Source: Rhynchopus euleeides
Taxonomy: Eukaryota; Euglenozoa; Diplonemea; Diplonemida; Diplonemidae
DNA: 64,000 nucleotides
Direction of reading: 5' to 3'
Assembly (NCBI GenBank): GCA_963210315.1
Contig: OY723304.1
Coordinates: forward strand, 1,736,001-1,800,000
A program made the translations under genes and the position numbers. Under the pieces are notes generated by a model, which made no database searches, had not been told where the DNA came from, and saw only the letters and a program-made list of their open reading frames with translations. Below are positions 10,487-21,750 of this stretch, in pieces (positions within the stretch are counted from its first letter, which is position 1; every line of letters starts with the position of its first letter).

Positions 10487-10552
10487 CCACAGGGGGGTCT
10501 GGGGGGCGGAGCCCCCCAGCCGCCGGAGGCCACGGTAGTGAACATCTGTTGG
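10487..10552 (+). repeat. Dispersed GC-hairpin repeat, copy 2
   Basis: It lies exactly 159 bp after copy 1, with a few substitutions (TAGTGAACATCTGTTGG tail). The DNA between the copies is only loosely similar, so this looks more like two nearby insertions than a clean tandem duplication. Confidence 0.85.
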
Positions 10553-10611
10553 TTTGAGCTCGAGAGCAAGCCTCTCACACCACCGCCCTCCGACCCCCCT
10601 CTCCACCCCCC

Positions 10612-10918
10612 AGGTGCAACATTTTTTTGCACCCGGAAAATGTGTTCTTTTGACTGTTTGAGCACATCCAAGACCGGGAACATAAAAGAATTCTGCCAAT
10701 GCCAAGTAGGGTCACAATAAAACCCAAAGCAAAATGGTGCAAAAAAGTAGTGACCACCACCCCCATCCCCACCTCCGGGTGCAAAAAATTTTTTGGCCAC
10801 GGAAAATGTGTTCTTTTGAATGTTTGAGCACCTCCAAGACCGGGAACATAAAAATTTTCTGCCAATACCAAGTAGGGTCACAATAAAATCCAAAGGAAAA
10901 AAGTGCAAAAAAATAGTG
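10612..10918. repeat. Two tandem copies of a 166-bp-period repeat
   Basis: Copy A (10612-10752) and copy B (10778-10918) share CGGAAAATGTGTTCTTTTGA, a TTTGAGCAC(A/C)TCCAAGACC block, and CAA(T/G)(A/G)CCAAGTAGGGTCAC at a constant 166-bp offset. The pair sits directly after the two GC hairpins, so the whole block 10.3-10.9 kb may be one composite repeat. Confidence 0.85.
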
Positions 10919-12520
10919 CAAAAAAATATTTTTCCCCCAAATTCCTATTTTCATTCCGTGAAATAGATACACGCCTGACGAACAGCGCCTTTTTTTTTAC
11001 CTTTTTGTTTGGTATTTTCCATGCATGTGCCAGGAACACCAACCAAAGCTTCATAGTGAGTTCTGTTTCTCGTCAGTTATTCCGCACAACTCAATGTTGG
11101 GGGTGCGAGGGGGTGTGTGGGGGTGTCATCTCCATGATTTGTGCCCTCCCGAACAAAACAGCCCCAGGGAGGGTGGACGCGCCAGCGCATAACGGAAACG
11201 GAATCAGCCGCGCAGCGATATGACACAACCACGGGGTGGGTGGGTGACACCCCTCTCCTCCCCTCCTTCCCACCCACACCCCCGGGGCCCACTGAGCCAT
11301 TGCCGTCGCTGAGAAAGCCTGCCCTGGAATGTGCAAATGCTTTTTGACACAGGCCACTGACAAGAGCCGCTGTGGCATCACTGCCCCCGTCTTCTCAATC
11401 CCTCCCTTTTTTTTTCTTCACTCTTTCCATCACACAAAAGTGTCCCCCTCTCGCGACGCTTCTCTAGTGCGAAGCGTGCACCTGCAACACCCACTCGCAG
11501 AGGGGCGAGTGTATTGTATCTCGTAATTGCTGGTCTGACGGGATCACGCAGTGCTCCTTGTCACCCCTTTGTGGCCACACCAGCCCCTCTCCTTGGGAGG
11601 TAACCAGAGGAGTGGTCCATCATGTGTGTGTTGCTTGTCGGAACCCCGCTCACTCAATCTGAATGTGCCTGGCAGTGTGGGGGCAGTGGTGCTCATTGCA
11701 GCGCCCTCCCCTAGCAGCCAAGCCCTAGTGGCCCCCTAGCGGTGCCAAGAACGAAGCTGTCATGAGCGCTAGCCCTAGCTGCTGCAATATGTGATGTGTC
11801 TTACACGGGCAGGACCTCCTGTGCAATCAATGCGAAGGATAAATACTTTACAATGTAATCTATCGGACGTGCTTATGTTGTGTGGAGTATGAACGGGAGA
11901 AACGCATGCATGCAAAAATCACCCCCTCCCCTCCCCCCCCCTCCCCCCCTCCACCCGCGACACACATAAAAAAGCGGAACTGGAAGCCAACAGGGAAACC
12001 CCCTCGCATAGCGCGTTGTTTCCCCCTGGGACCATGCCCCCTCATGCCTCCTTTCCCTTTGCCGAATACAGCTGCCTCCTCCAGCTGCTGGGGTGAGGAG
12101 GGGGCTTGCCTTGCCTGCCCCCCCGTAGCCTAGACCCCCGTTTCCTTCAGGGGCTATAAGAACCCAACCCAAAATGGGAGGGAAGCAAATTCGGCGGAGC
12201 GGCGCGCTGGGTTGGGTGTGTCATCGAGGTTCGCCAGCAGAACACGCTCATCTCCCCCACCGCCACCACCACCACCACCACCGCCTCCGCGCCCCCCCTC
12301 CCTCACCCCAGGCACATCTTCGCATCTTCTCCTCCCTGTGGACCCACCACCTGCATCAAAGGTGGAGGTCTCTGTGTGTGTGTGTCGTGCATGCCAACAG
12401 GAGCTTCGACCTTTCTACGCCACGCCAACACACCATGCGATCGTGGCAACTTTTATCCCTCTAGGCCTCACCCCACCCCACTCTCACAGGTGCTGTCTCT
12501 GGGGAGGTGTGACCCAGCCC
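10919..12520. other. Intergenic spacer and 5' leader of the next gene
   Basis: No gene is seen. It contains C/T-rich tracts, a (CCA)n run near 12259-12290, and a CTCTCACAG acceptor-like site at 12481-12489, 31 nt before the ATG at 12521. Confidence 0.5.
12474..12489 (+). other. Candidate splice acceptor upstream of the 2,651-residue protein gene
   Basis: A pyrimidine-rich stretch ends in CACTCTCACAG, followed by a 31-nt leader to the ATG. It matches the CTCACAG sites before the metacaspase-like gene and before every DUF4476 gene. Confidence 0.4.
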
Positions 12521-15500
12521 ATGACCGGGGGAGACGGCCCCACCGGGCGGCCCGACGCCTGCTACGGCAGCCGGGCCGACACCCGCACACACCCCTCGGG
12601 CGGGAGGCCCAGCCGCAAGGCGCAGGCACCCCCCGCCCGCCGGGCCCACGCCGCCTCCTCCTCGGCGCAGGCCGCGCTGCACCTGATCCAACGCGCCTTC
12701 CCACCGGCAGCCCTCTCGGCGGCTCCGCCGCCGGGATCTCCACTCCTCCACCACCACGGTGAAGACGGCTGCGACAGCTACGACACACACGACACGCCAG
12801 GAGCCCCGCGGGGCACACCGGGCCCAGGCGGATCCCCGCTGGATCTGGGAGGATCCTCGCTGTTCCCCCGCAGCGGCAGCGGGAGCAGCAGCAGCAGCAG
12901 CCTCAGCAGCAGCAGCAGCAACAGGCCCAACGCCACACCACCCGCAGCCCCCCGGCACAGCACACAGCATGCGATGCGCCACGGCATTCCCGGCATGCCT
13001 TGCCGCGGCGGGTCGGACCCGCCTGGGAGGATGACCGATTCGCAGCTCAACACCTTCCATCGCCTCTCCCACCTGTGGGAGAAGCTGCAGGGCGGGGGCA
13101 AGACAGGCGCGGAGGAGATGCTCGACCTGATTGAGCGTGACATCCTGATGGCGGAGCATGCGAGAGACCCGGCCCTCCGGAGGCGGCTGAGGCACCTCGC
13201 GGAGCACGCCGGGGAGATGCATTTTGCGGAGGTGCTGGAGGGTGCCTGCAGGCACGAGCTGCCCCACCTCTTCGGGGATGACCCCAACGCATTCTTCGAG
13301 GAGGTCGCGAGGGAGACCGCACGCAGGCAGAGGGAGAGCGAGCGCCGCATCGCCTGCGCAAAGCTCGAGTGGAAGGAGCACCTCCGCGGTGTCGACGAGT
13401 CGCTCGCTGCCTACTTCGCGGAGGCCTCCTCCCCCTGCCGCACGGCAGCCCCCATCCCCTCCCCTGGTGACTGGGGGTGTGCCGCTGCCCACCCCCGGCA
13501 GGCTGTGGGCGATGCGGAGCCCCTCACGGTGACCCCTGTTGCGGCAAACCTTTATGAGAAAACCGTCCGGCAGACGCCCATAATGCACCCCAGCGTGTCG
13601 GGGGATCTCCTCAGGGCGATGCTCTCCGGGCAGACCGAAGGGTATCAGACATCCATCCAGCTCCGCGGGTTCGGCCCGGCTGACGGGGAATACCGCGAGT
13701 CCCTCTGGAGCTACCGGAGGATATCTGGGGGGGCGGTGCTCTCCCCAGTTTCTCCGGAGGGGAGGAGGCTGTGGGGGGTGTATCCCAGCGCGGATGCGGC
13801 GGAGGGGGACTGCGTGCTCCGCCCCGCGGGTGGGGGGGCTCTCCTCAACACCGGGATGCCGGCACACCTCATCCGCGCCTGGGAGCAGGGAGGGGTGCCC
13901 TGCCTGGTGGGGGCGGAGGGATCTCTCGTCGCGCCGAGGGTGCACTCCCATGTGGCATGCGGTGGCATTTTCCCGGAGGCGATTGTCGGGATGCCGTCGC
14001 AGCACCTGGTTCATCTGCGGAGGCCGCGCGAGGCATCCGGCGGTGTCACAGCGCCGAACGACATGCTGGATCCCCTGCTTCTATGCCCCGCGGAGAGGGT
14101 TTTCTCCTCAGCAGGGCCAGGGCATGGTGTCAGCATCCTCGCTGATGTTGCGGCGGAATCCACCTGGGGCTGCCACGGGTTTGAAAAAGGCGGGCGTATC
14201 CTCTCCGTGTCATACGAAGCGGAAGCTGTCATCGGCAGCAGGGGGCCACAAGGGGAGGTGGCGGAGGATGTGATGCTGACCGATGTGGAGGACATCATGT
14301 GGTTCTTCACGATGTGGGTCGGGGGGAAGCTCCCGGGGCTGCTGCGCACCGCCCCGGCGGACCGGAGCCAGCTTTTCGTGGGGCGGGGGCACAGCGTGCT
14401 GGACCTGGGGAGGGGTGTCTGCGTGGAGTACCAATCCCCCTGGGTGTGGTCCCCCGCCCCGACGGAGGGCATGCCGCAGCAGCTGGACATCTCCTCCAAC
14501 GGGATGTGCGCTCTCAAGGCGATGCACCGCACCGAGGGTCCGGATCGCGCCACACCCGACTTCCAGAAGACCGCAGCTGTCGCCCTCTCCCTGGCAGCCG
14601 TGTCCGGCGAGTCCTACCGCATCCGCCTCTCCGGAGCCCTCGCAGGGTCGAAGGTGGGCTTTGCAAACCGCACCTCCACCGTCCAGTTTTGGTACCACGT
14701 GTCGGGGTGCCTGGAGCTGGTGGGGTGCACCCTGGTGGGGCTCCCGGAGGGCGTGCCCCATGCGACCCGCCCCCTTTCTGACGGAGATGTCGTGACATTC
14801 CGCCACGGGGTTGCGGGCCGCATCACCGTGGCGGTCAACGCAGAGGTGGTGCTGGACGAGGGCTTCTGCGTCAACCTCAAGTGCCCCTGCGGGCTGAAGC
14901 AGACCAACACCGGCAACACCCCAACTCCACCCTGCGACCTCTCCGGACAGCACCTCGGCACGCTCCTCCATGAGGACCACACCCGCATCGGAAGCCTCGT
15001 CGACGCGGCCCTCCTCCACAGCGCCTCCGAGCTCCGCGCCGCAACATACCTTCTGGAGAAGGGCGCCTCCGCAACGCTCTGCCGTGGGGAGCCCAACCTC
15101 GACACCTTGAGGTGGGCCACCTTCCGCGGGCGCACCCGCTACGCCCTGGGTGACGGGGGCCGCCGCGTCTCCCTGGTGGGGCGGTGCCTCGGCAAGTCGG
15201 TTGTGATGACACCGCCCCTCCGCGGGCCCGGCCCCCACCGGGTGAGCGTCGTGGTGAGGGGTGTGCGGAACTGCGAGCTGACGAGCCTGGTCCTGATGCC
15301 CCCCATCGGGAGAATGGAGGACTTCGCCTTCCTCGAGGTGCCGGGTGGGATCAGCGTGGCATGCAACGGGGCTGCCAACACGCTGTCCGGCTTCCGCATC
15401 AGCCGCCCCCTCGCTGCGCGGGAGAACCTCAACCCCCCTGTGAGCCGCTTCGACCTCTACCTCGATTCCGCGTCGGGGCACCTCGACATCACTCTAAATG

Positions 15501-18500
15501 GGGCAACCGCAGTCACCACCGCTGTGCCCGCCTTCAACTCCGTCCTCCCCGGAGGGGCGGTCCCTCTGTGCGTCGGGATCATCACCTCAGAGGACATCCC
15601 CGATTTCAGCGCAGAGCTCGTCGACCCCCTCCCTGTGGGGATCCCGCTGCAGGTGCTGGGGGCTGGGATCCCACACCGCCACCAAGGGGAAGAGGGCGTG
15701 ACGGCGTGCCGCCACCACGCCGACCTCCCCGCGGCAGCCGCCGCGGCGGCTGCTGCCACCGCAGACGCTGTGCGGAGCAGCTGTGCCGCGGAGGGGGAGG
15801 GGCTGCGCCCCTCCCCCTGCGACGGGGAGTACCACAGGTGGCTGCCGACGTATGTCCGGAAGGGGGATGCCGCCTTCTCCCTATCGTATTGGGGGGGGCG
15901 GTGGCAGGTCGCCTCTGCGGACGGCAGGCTGCACGGGACATCCGCCCCGGCGGACCCCACGCTCCTGCAGGGTGCCCCCGATGCAGCCAGCCACATGCTG
16001 GCCCCGCCCGACCCCCCTGGGGCCACACCGCAGCAGCCGGCAAACCCGTTCGCCGCAGGCGCGTCCCGACTCCCGCGTCTGCAGGGCCCTCTGCAGGCGG
16101 CGGAGCCGCCTGCCGGGTGGTGTGCAGTGGCGGGTGGTGGCAGCGTTGCGCCCGATGCGCTGGTTCTGCTGACCCCGTGGCCCAGGGAGGGTGGGGTGCG
16201 TGGGGGTGACCCGGCGCAGCGCCACGCCTTGCGGCTCCGTCTCGCCGCATCAGGTGCTGTGAATGGGGCGCCGTGTTATGAGGAGGAGGAGGGGGAGGTT
16301 GAGGGGGGATCGCGTCTCGTCGTGTTCTGGGATGCCGTGGCGCGGCGGTGGGTGGTGTGCCCGCGGAGGTGCTGTGCGGCGGGGTGGCGCTGCGGGGGGG
16401 AGGGCGCGCTGTACACCTCGCACGAGCCTGCCGCGTCGCCGCACCTCTGCAGCGCGTGGCTGCGCGGGGCGGGGGGTCCTGCTGTGCGGGGCTGGCGCCA
16501 TGCCCCCGAGGTTCGCATCACCCCCGCACCTCCTGCCGCCACCCCCACCACCACCACCCCCGCCGCCACACCACCCTCTGTCGACACATCCATCCAACAC
16601 GTCGTGGCGCGGGGGCCGCTCTGCCAAGGCGCTGCGATGGCAGCCGCCACCGCGGCTGCCAGCATGCGCCGCAGCGCAGCATCTGAGGGGCATCCCTACT
16701 CCCTCGCACCCATCGTGCCCTTCTCCATCACCTCACACCCGCAGCCTCGAGCGGGGGCGGGGTGCGGCGCGGCTCCGGCAGCCGGCTCCCCCTGGAGGGT
16801 CCGCGGGGTCACCCTCTTCGACCACCCCCCCGGCACCGGGAAGTCGCACGCCATCGACAGGGGCCTGCTCTGCGGCAGGTGGGGCCGCCCGCTCCCCTGC
16901 GCAGCCCAGCCGGGCGCTGCCCCAGTGGAGGCCCTCCGCATCGATCTGGACGCCTTCTCCTTCCCGCAGGGGGGGCCCCGCTGCGGCGCTGCCGCGCCGC
17001 AGCTGATGCGCCGCGTCCAGCGGGGCATCCGCACCCACGACAGGCCAGGCGGGGGTGCCATCGTGATCCACGTGTCGCACTGCACGCCGGAGGCGCACTT
17101 CCATGCATTCCTGGCCTCCCTCTTGGAGGGGTCGTGCTGGGGGGTGGGAGAGGGTGGAGACGACGGCGGTGCCGCCACCACCTCCACCTCCACAGCCCTC
17201 CAGGGAGAGTGGGACATCATCGTGGAGCTGCAGCGGAGATCCCCTGCCACGCCTGGGATTGTTAAGGGCAAGGGTGTCGCAGTCACCCCCGGGAAGCTTC
17301 TCCCCTTCGACACCTCCGTTGTGCCGGAATCGTCGCGCCTTCTCGACACGATGCGCCGCCTCGACGGGCTGGAGCCCCTCACAGGAGCCACGATTGTCGG
17401 GCTGATGGCTCTGGGGCTGGACGCACTGCCCGAAGATCTTTCCACAGAGGACAGCGCCAGGTTCGACAGGCGGCTGGCGGGTATACCCCCGCGCTGCCTG
17501 GCCCGGGTCCTCCGCTATGCCACCGCCAACAGGGTGCTGGGGGAGGACATCAACGCCGGGAGGTATAAAGGCTGCGACATCCTCTCAGCGCAGGTCCTGA
17601 TCTACGCCTGCGCCAGGGTTTCCGGCTGCCGCGACCAGCTCTCCGACCTGCAGCGCTGCGGGGGGGACGAGGCCTGCATTGTCGAGGAGGGGGGCAGGCT
17701 CCCCTTCCTTGCCCCCCTGGATGTGCACGTCTACCCGGTTCACGAGTCGGGGTGGCTCTCGTCCACCCCGGGGACACGGGGTCTTATCCGCGGGCGTCTC
17801 CCTCCCAGGCTGAGGCAGGCTTTCGAGCAGTACGACGCGCAGAGGCTGAAGATGGCAACCGCGCTCCGATCGCACAACGGGTTGGTGCAGTCCCTCCCTG
17901 CCCTGACAGACTACGCCTCGGAGATGTCCCTCTGCGACGTGGTGTCCATCGCCAGCACCGTGCTGAACATCCCCTACGGCGTCACCTCCGCGGTGCTGGG
18001 GGACGTCGGGTTTGCCCACACACCCCTCACCGCGCAGCACGCCCTGCAGTACCTCGAGCTGCTCTCCACGGAGCAGGGCACCGTGGTGTCGGGCCCCCCG
18101 GGGTCTGGGAAGACGTTCTCCCTGCAGCTGGTCCGCCGATTGGTCGCATGTCCTGTCAAATGCAACATCCGGCGGAACTTCCGCGGGTTTGGAGACATGT
18201 GCTCCGCGATGTGCACCCACCTCCGCGTCAACAACGTGCTGGGGTCCTGCTTCGGAAAATCCGCCGACGTCGGGGGGCTCCTCTGGGCCGCGGAGTTCAA
18301 ACGCCAGGTGCAGAACCAATGCGACGGCGTGGAACACCTCGGGAGGATCGCAAGCATGGCGGGGCTCCGCCACGTCCGCACCACCATCCTCCAGGGCATC
18401 TCCCACACCGTCTCCTTCTCCACCGACCCGCCCCCACGCCAGGGCAGCTGCGCGCTCCCTCTTTGGGATGCAGTGGTGCGCCTCAGCCACGAGGAGTCGT

Positions 18501-20476
18501 GCTGCACCACAGTCGACAACCTCTCCACTGCTCTCACAGGACTACTCTCGCTTGCGCCGCGCGACATCGGGGTGCTGAGCGGGGCGAGCGTGCAGGCCAG
18601 CCGCGCCCTCCGCTCCACCGCGATGCGTGAGATTGTCGGGCCCGATGAGCACGACACGATCCTCCGAATGCTCAACAGAAACTTCCGCTTCGAGGCGCTG
18701 TCGAGGTGGATGACCCACGCCCTCCCGGAGATGCGCTGCAGCGAGAAGACCGTCGACCGCCTGGTCCGCTCCCGCCTCCAGGCAGACCTCCGCCGCTCCC
18801 CCGTCAAGGTCCCTCCCTCCCTCGCAGCAGCCCTCGAGGGCGAGCCCTCCGCCCGCCGGGCGGAGGACATCGCCATCCCCCTGGCTGCCTCCCTCACACA
18901 CGCCGCCTGCCTCCCTGTGCAGAACACGACGCTCCACCTCCACCTCCCCGAAGGCTGCGCGCCGGAGGCGCTGCTCGCCCTCTGCAGGCCGATGCTCATG
19001 GAGGCACTGTCCTGCCCCGGGGCGCGGTACTCCGTGGTGGTGGATGGGCTGCGCAGTGGGGCCTGCCCCCTGTCAGGCGTGTTGAAGCGCATCGCCATCG
19101 ACAGGCGGTGGTGGCTGTGGGAGGAGGAGCTCCCCGAGACGTGCGGCGCCCTCCCCGCCAACCTGTCCTTCACCCTCGTCGTGACGGAGGACGCGGGGGA
19201 GGGCGGGTGGGGCGCAAGAGGGAGGTCTACCCTCCCCGACTCCCTGGTGCAGGTCACGTCGCGCTGGTCGCACCTCGGGGGTGCCGCGGGGTGCGCGCAG
19301 CGGTTCTTCGAGGCTGCCCTCCGCAGCCCCTGCGCCGGGCTGACCGGCAACGGCTTCACCCCGGCACACCTGCAGGCCCTCGCTGCGCTGGGAACCTCCG
19401 CACACCGCTACTGGGTCTCGGCTGGGCTGAACCCTGGGAAGGGGCACATCCACCGCACCTCCACCCTGTTTGCCGCAGCGCTCCGGGTGTGCTGGGGCAT
19501 AACGACACACACCCCCCACGACCCTGCTGCATCGGACTACGAGTCATGCCGCCACCGCGGGCAGACGGGGGATATCGGCACCCCCCTCAGCGTGCCGCTG
19601 CGCGGCAGCCCCACGCTGCGCCGCATCGCCGGCAGCAGGGCGGGCGGTGGTGCCGGCGGTGTCGGAGGGTGTGTCGGCACCGCCGACACCTCCGACCCGG
19701 CCCTCGCCAGCATGCTGCTCGCTGTGTGGGTCGCCTACGCAGCCCCCCTGGCTGGGGGGCAGCGTGCCGGGCTCTGCAGCGCCGTCACAGCCTGCCTCTC
19801 GCAGGGCATCCCCCAGCTGCTGGACGCTGCGGGCGCACCCCCCACCCACCCCTACCGGCTGGCGCCGGTGGGCTGCCTGCTGTCTGGCACCGCCTCCGAC
19901 GCGGCGGGGTGCTTCCTGGAGGCGAGCGGGCTGTGCGGCTCCGACACCCTGGCGGGTGCGGTGCTGGCCAGCGCGATGTCTGCGGAGGCGGGCAGCTCCT
20001 GTGCCCTGGTGTGTGCGTCGGGGGCTGGGCGGGAGGAGGCGGTGCTGGCCTGCAAAGGGGTTGCGGGGATGCTGCAGGGTGGCGGCAGGTGTGTCCACGC
20101 GGCGCAGGACTGCCGTGAGGCGGTGGCGCTGGTGGAGGGGGTCCGGCGTGCGGCGTGTGCCGGCGCTGCGGAGGCGGCAGGTGTGGGTGATCCGCGCCTG
20201 GGGGACCAGCAGGGAGAGCGGGTGTCGGGCAACCCCGACAGGCACATCGTTGTCGTGTCCCCGCAGAGCACCGCCGAGGTGGAGTCCAGCGCCCTCATCA
20301 GGCGTGTGGGGGAGCGGACGTCTTACACGGGGGGCGACTTGGCGGATGAGAGCCTCCTTCCCTCCGCCCTGTGCCTGCTGCAGGTGCAGGCCACAGCCGG
20401 CGAGGCCTCGGGTGCCACCCCCCTGCCCGACGACCTCCTCAACAGGTGCTGCGTGATTCGGGTGGATGGGGTGTGA
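12521..20476 (+). CDS. Giant two-P-loop protein, family unassigned
   Basis: The 2,651-residue open frame has no visible intron. Residues 1-170 are Pro/Ser/Gly-rich low complexity. Residues ~170-310 are charged and helical (QLNTFHRLSHLWEKLQGG...). Residues ~350-1050 look beta-rich and might hold sandwich-type domains, for example around VQFWYHVSGCLELVG and FDLYLDSASGHLDITLNG. Two Walker A motifs are clear: HPPGTGKS near residue 1438 and GPPGSGKT at 1858-1865. After the first comes IVIHVSHCTPEAHFHAFLAS, loosely recalling the AAA+ core of RNF213/mysterin-type giants, but no RING or RZ finger is seen, so I do not assign that family. The C-terminal 500 residues are Ala/Gly-rich and unrecognised. 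The ATG at 12521 is the first in frame after the candidate acceptor; the frame is open further upstream through CCA-rich sequence. Confidence 0.75.
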   Translation: MTGGDGPTGRPDACYGSRADTRTHPSGGRPSRKAQAPPARRAHAASSSAQAALHLIQRAFPPAALSAAPPPGSPLLHHHGEDGCDSYDTHDTPGAPRGTPGPGGSPLDLGGSSLFPRSGSGSSSSSSLSSSSSNRPNATPPAAPRHSTQHAMRHGIPGMPCRGGSDPPGRMTDSQLNTFHRLSHLWEKLQGGGKTGAEEMLDLIERDILMAEHARDPALRRRLRHLAEHAGEMHFAEVLEGACRHELPHLFGDDPNAFFEEVARETARRQRESERRIACAKLEWKEHLRGVDESLAAYFAEASSPCRTAAPIPSPGDWGCAAAHPRQAVGDAEPLTVTPVAANLYEKTVRQTPIMHPSVSGDLLRAMLSGQTEGYQTSIQLRGFGPADGEYRESLWSYRRISGGAVLSPVSPEGRRLWGVYPSADAAEGDCVLRPAGGGALLNTGMPAHLIRAWEQGGVPCLVGAEGSLVAPRVHSHVACGGIFPEAIVGMPSQHLVHLRRPREASGGVTAPNDMLDPLLLCPAERVFSSAGPGHGVSILADVAAESTWGCHGFEKGGRILSVSYEAEAVIGSRGPQGEVAEDVMLTDVEDIMWFFTMWVGGKLPGLLRTAPADRSQLFVGRGHSVLDLGRGVCVEYQSPWVWSPAPTEGMPQQLDISSNGMCALKAMHRTEGPDRATPDFQKTAAVALSLAAVSGESYRIRLSGALAGSKVGFANRTSTVQFWYHVSGCLELVGCTLVGLPEGVPHATRPLSDGDVVTFRHGVAGRITVAVNAEVVLDEGFCVNLKCPCGLKQTNTGNTPTPPCDLSGQHLGTLLHEDHTRIGSLVDAALLHSASELRAATYLLEKGASATLCRGEPNLDTLRWATFRGRTRYALGDGGRRVSLVGRCLGKSVVMTPPLRGPGPHRVSVVVRGVRNCELTSLVLMPPIGRMEDFAFLEVPGGISVACNGAANTLSGFRISRPLAARENLNPPVSRFDLYLDSASGHLDITLNGATAVTTAVPAFNSVLPGGAVPLCVGIITSEDIPDFSAELVDPLPVGIPLQVLGAGIPHRHQGEEGVTACRHHADLPAAAAAAAAATADAVRSSCAAEGEGLRPSPCDGEYHRWLPTYVRKGDAAFSLSYWGGRWQVASADGRLHGTSAPADPTLLQGAPDAASHMLAPPDPPGATPQQPANPFAAGASRLPRLQGPLQAAEPPAGWCAVAGGGSVAPDALVLLTPWPREGGVRGGDPAQRHALRLRLAASGAVNGAPCYEEEEGEVEGGSRLVVFWDAVARRWVVCPRRCCAAGWRCGGEGALYTSHEPAASPHLCSAWLRGAGGPAVRGWRHAPEVRITPAPPAATPTTTTPAATPPSVDTSIQHVVARGPLCQGAAMAAATAAASMRRSAASEGHPYSLAPIVPFSITSHPQPRAGAGCGAAPAAGSPWRVRGVTLFDHPPGTGKSHAIDRGLLCGRWGRPLPCAAQPGAAPVEALRIDLDAFSFPQGGPRCGAAAPQLMRRVQRGIRTHDRPGGGAIVIHVSHCTPEAHFHAFLASLLEGSCWGVGEGGDDGGAATTSTSTALQGEWDIIVELQRRSPATPGIVKGKGVAVTPGKLLPFDTSVVPESSRLLDTMRRLDGLEPLTGATIVGLMALGLDALPEDLSTEDSARFDRRLAGIPPRCLARVLRYATANRVLGEDINAGRYKGCDILSAQVLIYACARVSGCRDQLSDLQRCGGDEACIVEEGGRLPFLAPLDVHVYPVHESGWLSSTPGTRGLIRGRLPPRLRQAFEQYDAQRLKMATALRSHNGLVQSLPALTDYASEMSLCDVVSIASTVLNIPYGVTSAVLGDVGFAHTPLTAQHALQYLELLSTEQGTVVSGPPGSGKTFSLQLVRRLVACPVKCNIRRNFRGFGDMCSAMCTHLRVNNVLGSCFGKSADVGGLLWAAEFKRQVQNQCDGVEHLGRIASMAGLRHVRTTILQGISHTVSFSTDPPPRQGSCALPLWDAVVRLSHEESCCTTVDNLSTALTGLLSLAPRDIGVLSGASVQASRALRSTAMREIVGPDEHDTILRMLNRNFRFEALSRWMTHALPEMRCSEKTVDRLVRSRLQADLRRSPVKVPPSLAAALEGEPSARRAEDIAIPLAASLTHAACLPVQNTTLHLHLPEGCAPEALLALCRPMLMEALSCPGARYSVVVDGLRSGACPLSGVLKRIAIDRRWWLWEEELPETCGALPANLSFTLVVTEDAGEGGWGARGRSTLPDSLVQVTSRWSHLGGAAGCAQRFFEAALRSPCAGLTGNGFTPAHLQALAALGTSAHRYWVSAGLNPGKGHIHRTSTLFAAALRVCWGITTHTPHDPAASDYESCRHRGQTGDIGTPLSVPLRGSPTLRRIAGSRAGGGAGGVGGCVGTADTSDPALASMLLAVWVAYAAPLAGGQRAGLCSAVTACLSQGIPQLLDAAGAPPTHPYRLAPVGCLLSGTASDAAGCFLEASGLCGSDTLAGAVLASAMSAEAGSSCALVCASGAGREEAVLACKGVAGMLQGGGRCVHAAQDCREAVALVEGVRRAACAGAAEAAGVGDPRLGDQQGERVSGNPDRHIVVVSPQSTAEVESSALIRRVGERTSYTGGDLADESLLPSALCLLQVQATAGEASGATPLPDDLLNRCCVIRVDGV

Positions 20477-21005
20477 ACAGGAAGGGGTGCTGAGGGCTGG
20501 GGTGCAGACCCCATCATCGAAGAGCAAGGTTTGCTCAGGGTGTGCCCTGCATTACTCTAAAAAGATTCACGTGTGTGTGTCAGAGCGGCGTGCTTACCGA
20601 TGGGCTTGAGGTGCGGGTTGAGTGGCCTGCCCCGAACACGACACTTTCCAATGAGATTCACGTGTGTGTGCGTGTGTGTTGTTTGGGAGTAGACTCAGCA
20701 GCGGATGCTCCTAAAGTAATAGGGTATTTCTTGTTTCTGTCTCTGGGGATGGGGGTGACCTTTGAACGGGGTCTTCGTTGTGTTATGGGGAAAAAAAAGT
20801 CCCGAGTCTCCCTCATACGTTTCTTTCACAGGAAAAAGGGTGGGCTGCACCGTATCACGCCATTTTCGGCACCTTAGCGAAGCCCCTTCTCAAGGCTTTC
20901 CATGCCTGTTTCTTGTTGCCAGGAAACATTGTCTCACAACTGGCGGCGTACATCGTGCGCCGCAAAGAACGCAGTCACTGCCCCCCCCCCCCCCCCCCCC
21001 TAGGG
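20477..21005. other. Spacer ending in a long poly-C tract
   Basis: No gene is seen. AGATTCACGTGTGTGTG occurs twice (near 20564 and 20656). The right end has TCACTG followed by about 22 C and then CCCTAGGG, the target site of the next element. TCACTGCCC there looks like a solitary right end of the same hAT terminal sequence. Confidence 0.5.
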
Positions 21006-21711
21006 CAGTGAAGATACTATTCGCGAATAATTCGTGATCTCCGATTTTCAGAGTTACATATTCGAATAATATTCGTATTCGAATACGAATAATGGCATTA
21101 TTCGCGAATAAATGGCCATGTGTTATTCGGTCATTATTCGTGAAGCTTCTGTGGGTTTGTGTAGGGGCAGAGGCGTCAGACCACGTGTATTCCAGTGCAA
21201 ACCGAGGGAAAACGCCGCAGAGCGCCTCAGGCTTTGCTTTCCTCATGAATCATCACACGTATGTCTGTCCGTACGGCACACAGGTGTGGTGATCCCTTTG
21301 CATCGGCAGCACCTCATTCACGCGTGGAGGTCTCCACCACAGGGATCTTGAAGGAGGCAGTTGCTATCCTGCCAGTCACCAACTGCACAACAGGAACAGC
21401 ATAAAGCACGCACAATGTATCCCAGGTTCGGGCACCGGGGTAGTGCTTCCACCTTTGAGTGCCCCAGGTGGTTCCGCTCCCTCCACGCAAGTTCGGTAGG
21501 GATCGCGGGTGACGATTTCCCCATCAGGTACAGCCCCGTGGATGCAACAGCGGCCGCCTGGCACCATAATGGTCCCACCAGCGCGACGGTGCCCACTTCC
21601 CTTAGCGCTTGGTGTCTTCAATGCACGGTGCAGCGTACTCCTCCAGGCACTGCAGATGATGATTCTCGGCCTCGCATCTTCACAATGTAGTGATTGCATG
21701 CCCCCTCAGGG

Positions 21712-21750
21712 CACACTGGGGTCGTGGGCTGCGCCCACGACCCCAGTGTG
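21712..21750. repeat. Perfect 18-bp-arm hairpin
   Basis: The arm CACACTGGGGTCGTGGGC is followed by a TGC loop and its exact complement. It lies about 280 bp beyond the stop codon of the transposase gene, so it could be a transcript 3'-end structure or a small nested palindrome. Confidence 0.85.

Noticed and set aside
17974-19359. 461-residue minus-strand open frame
   Set aside because: Antisense shadow of the two-P-loop gene with no recognisable motif.
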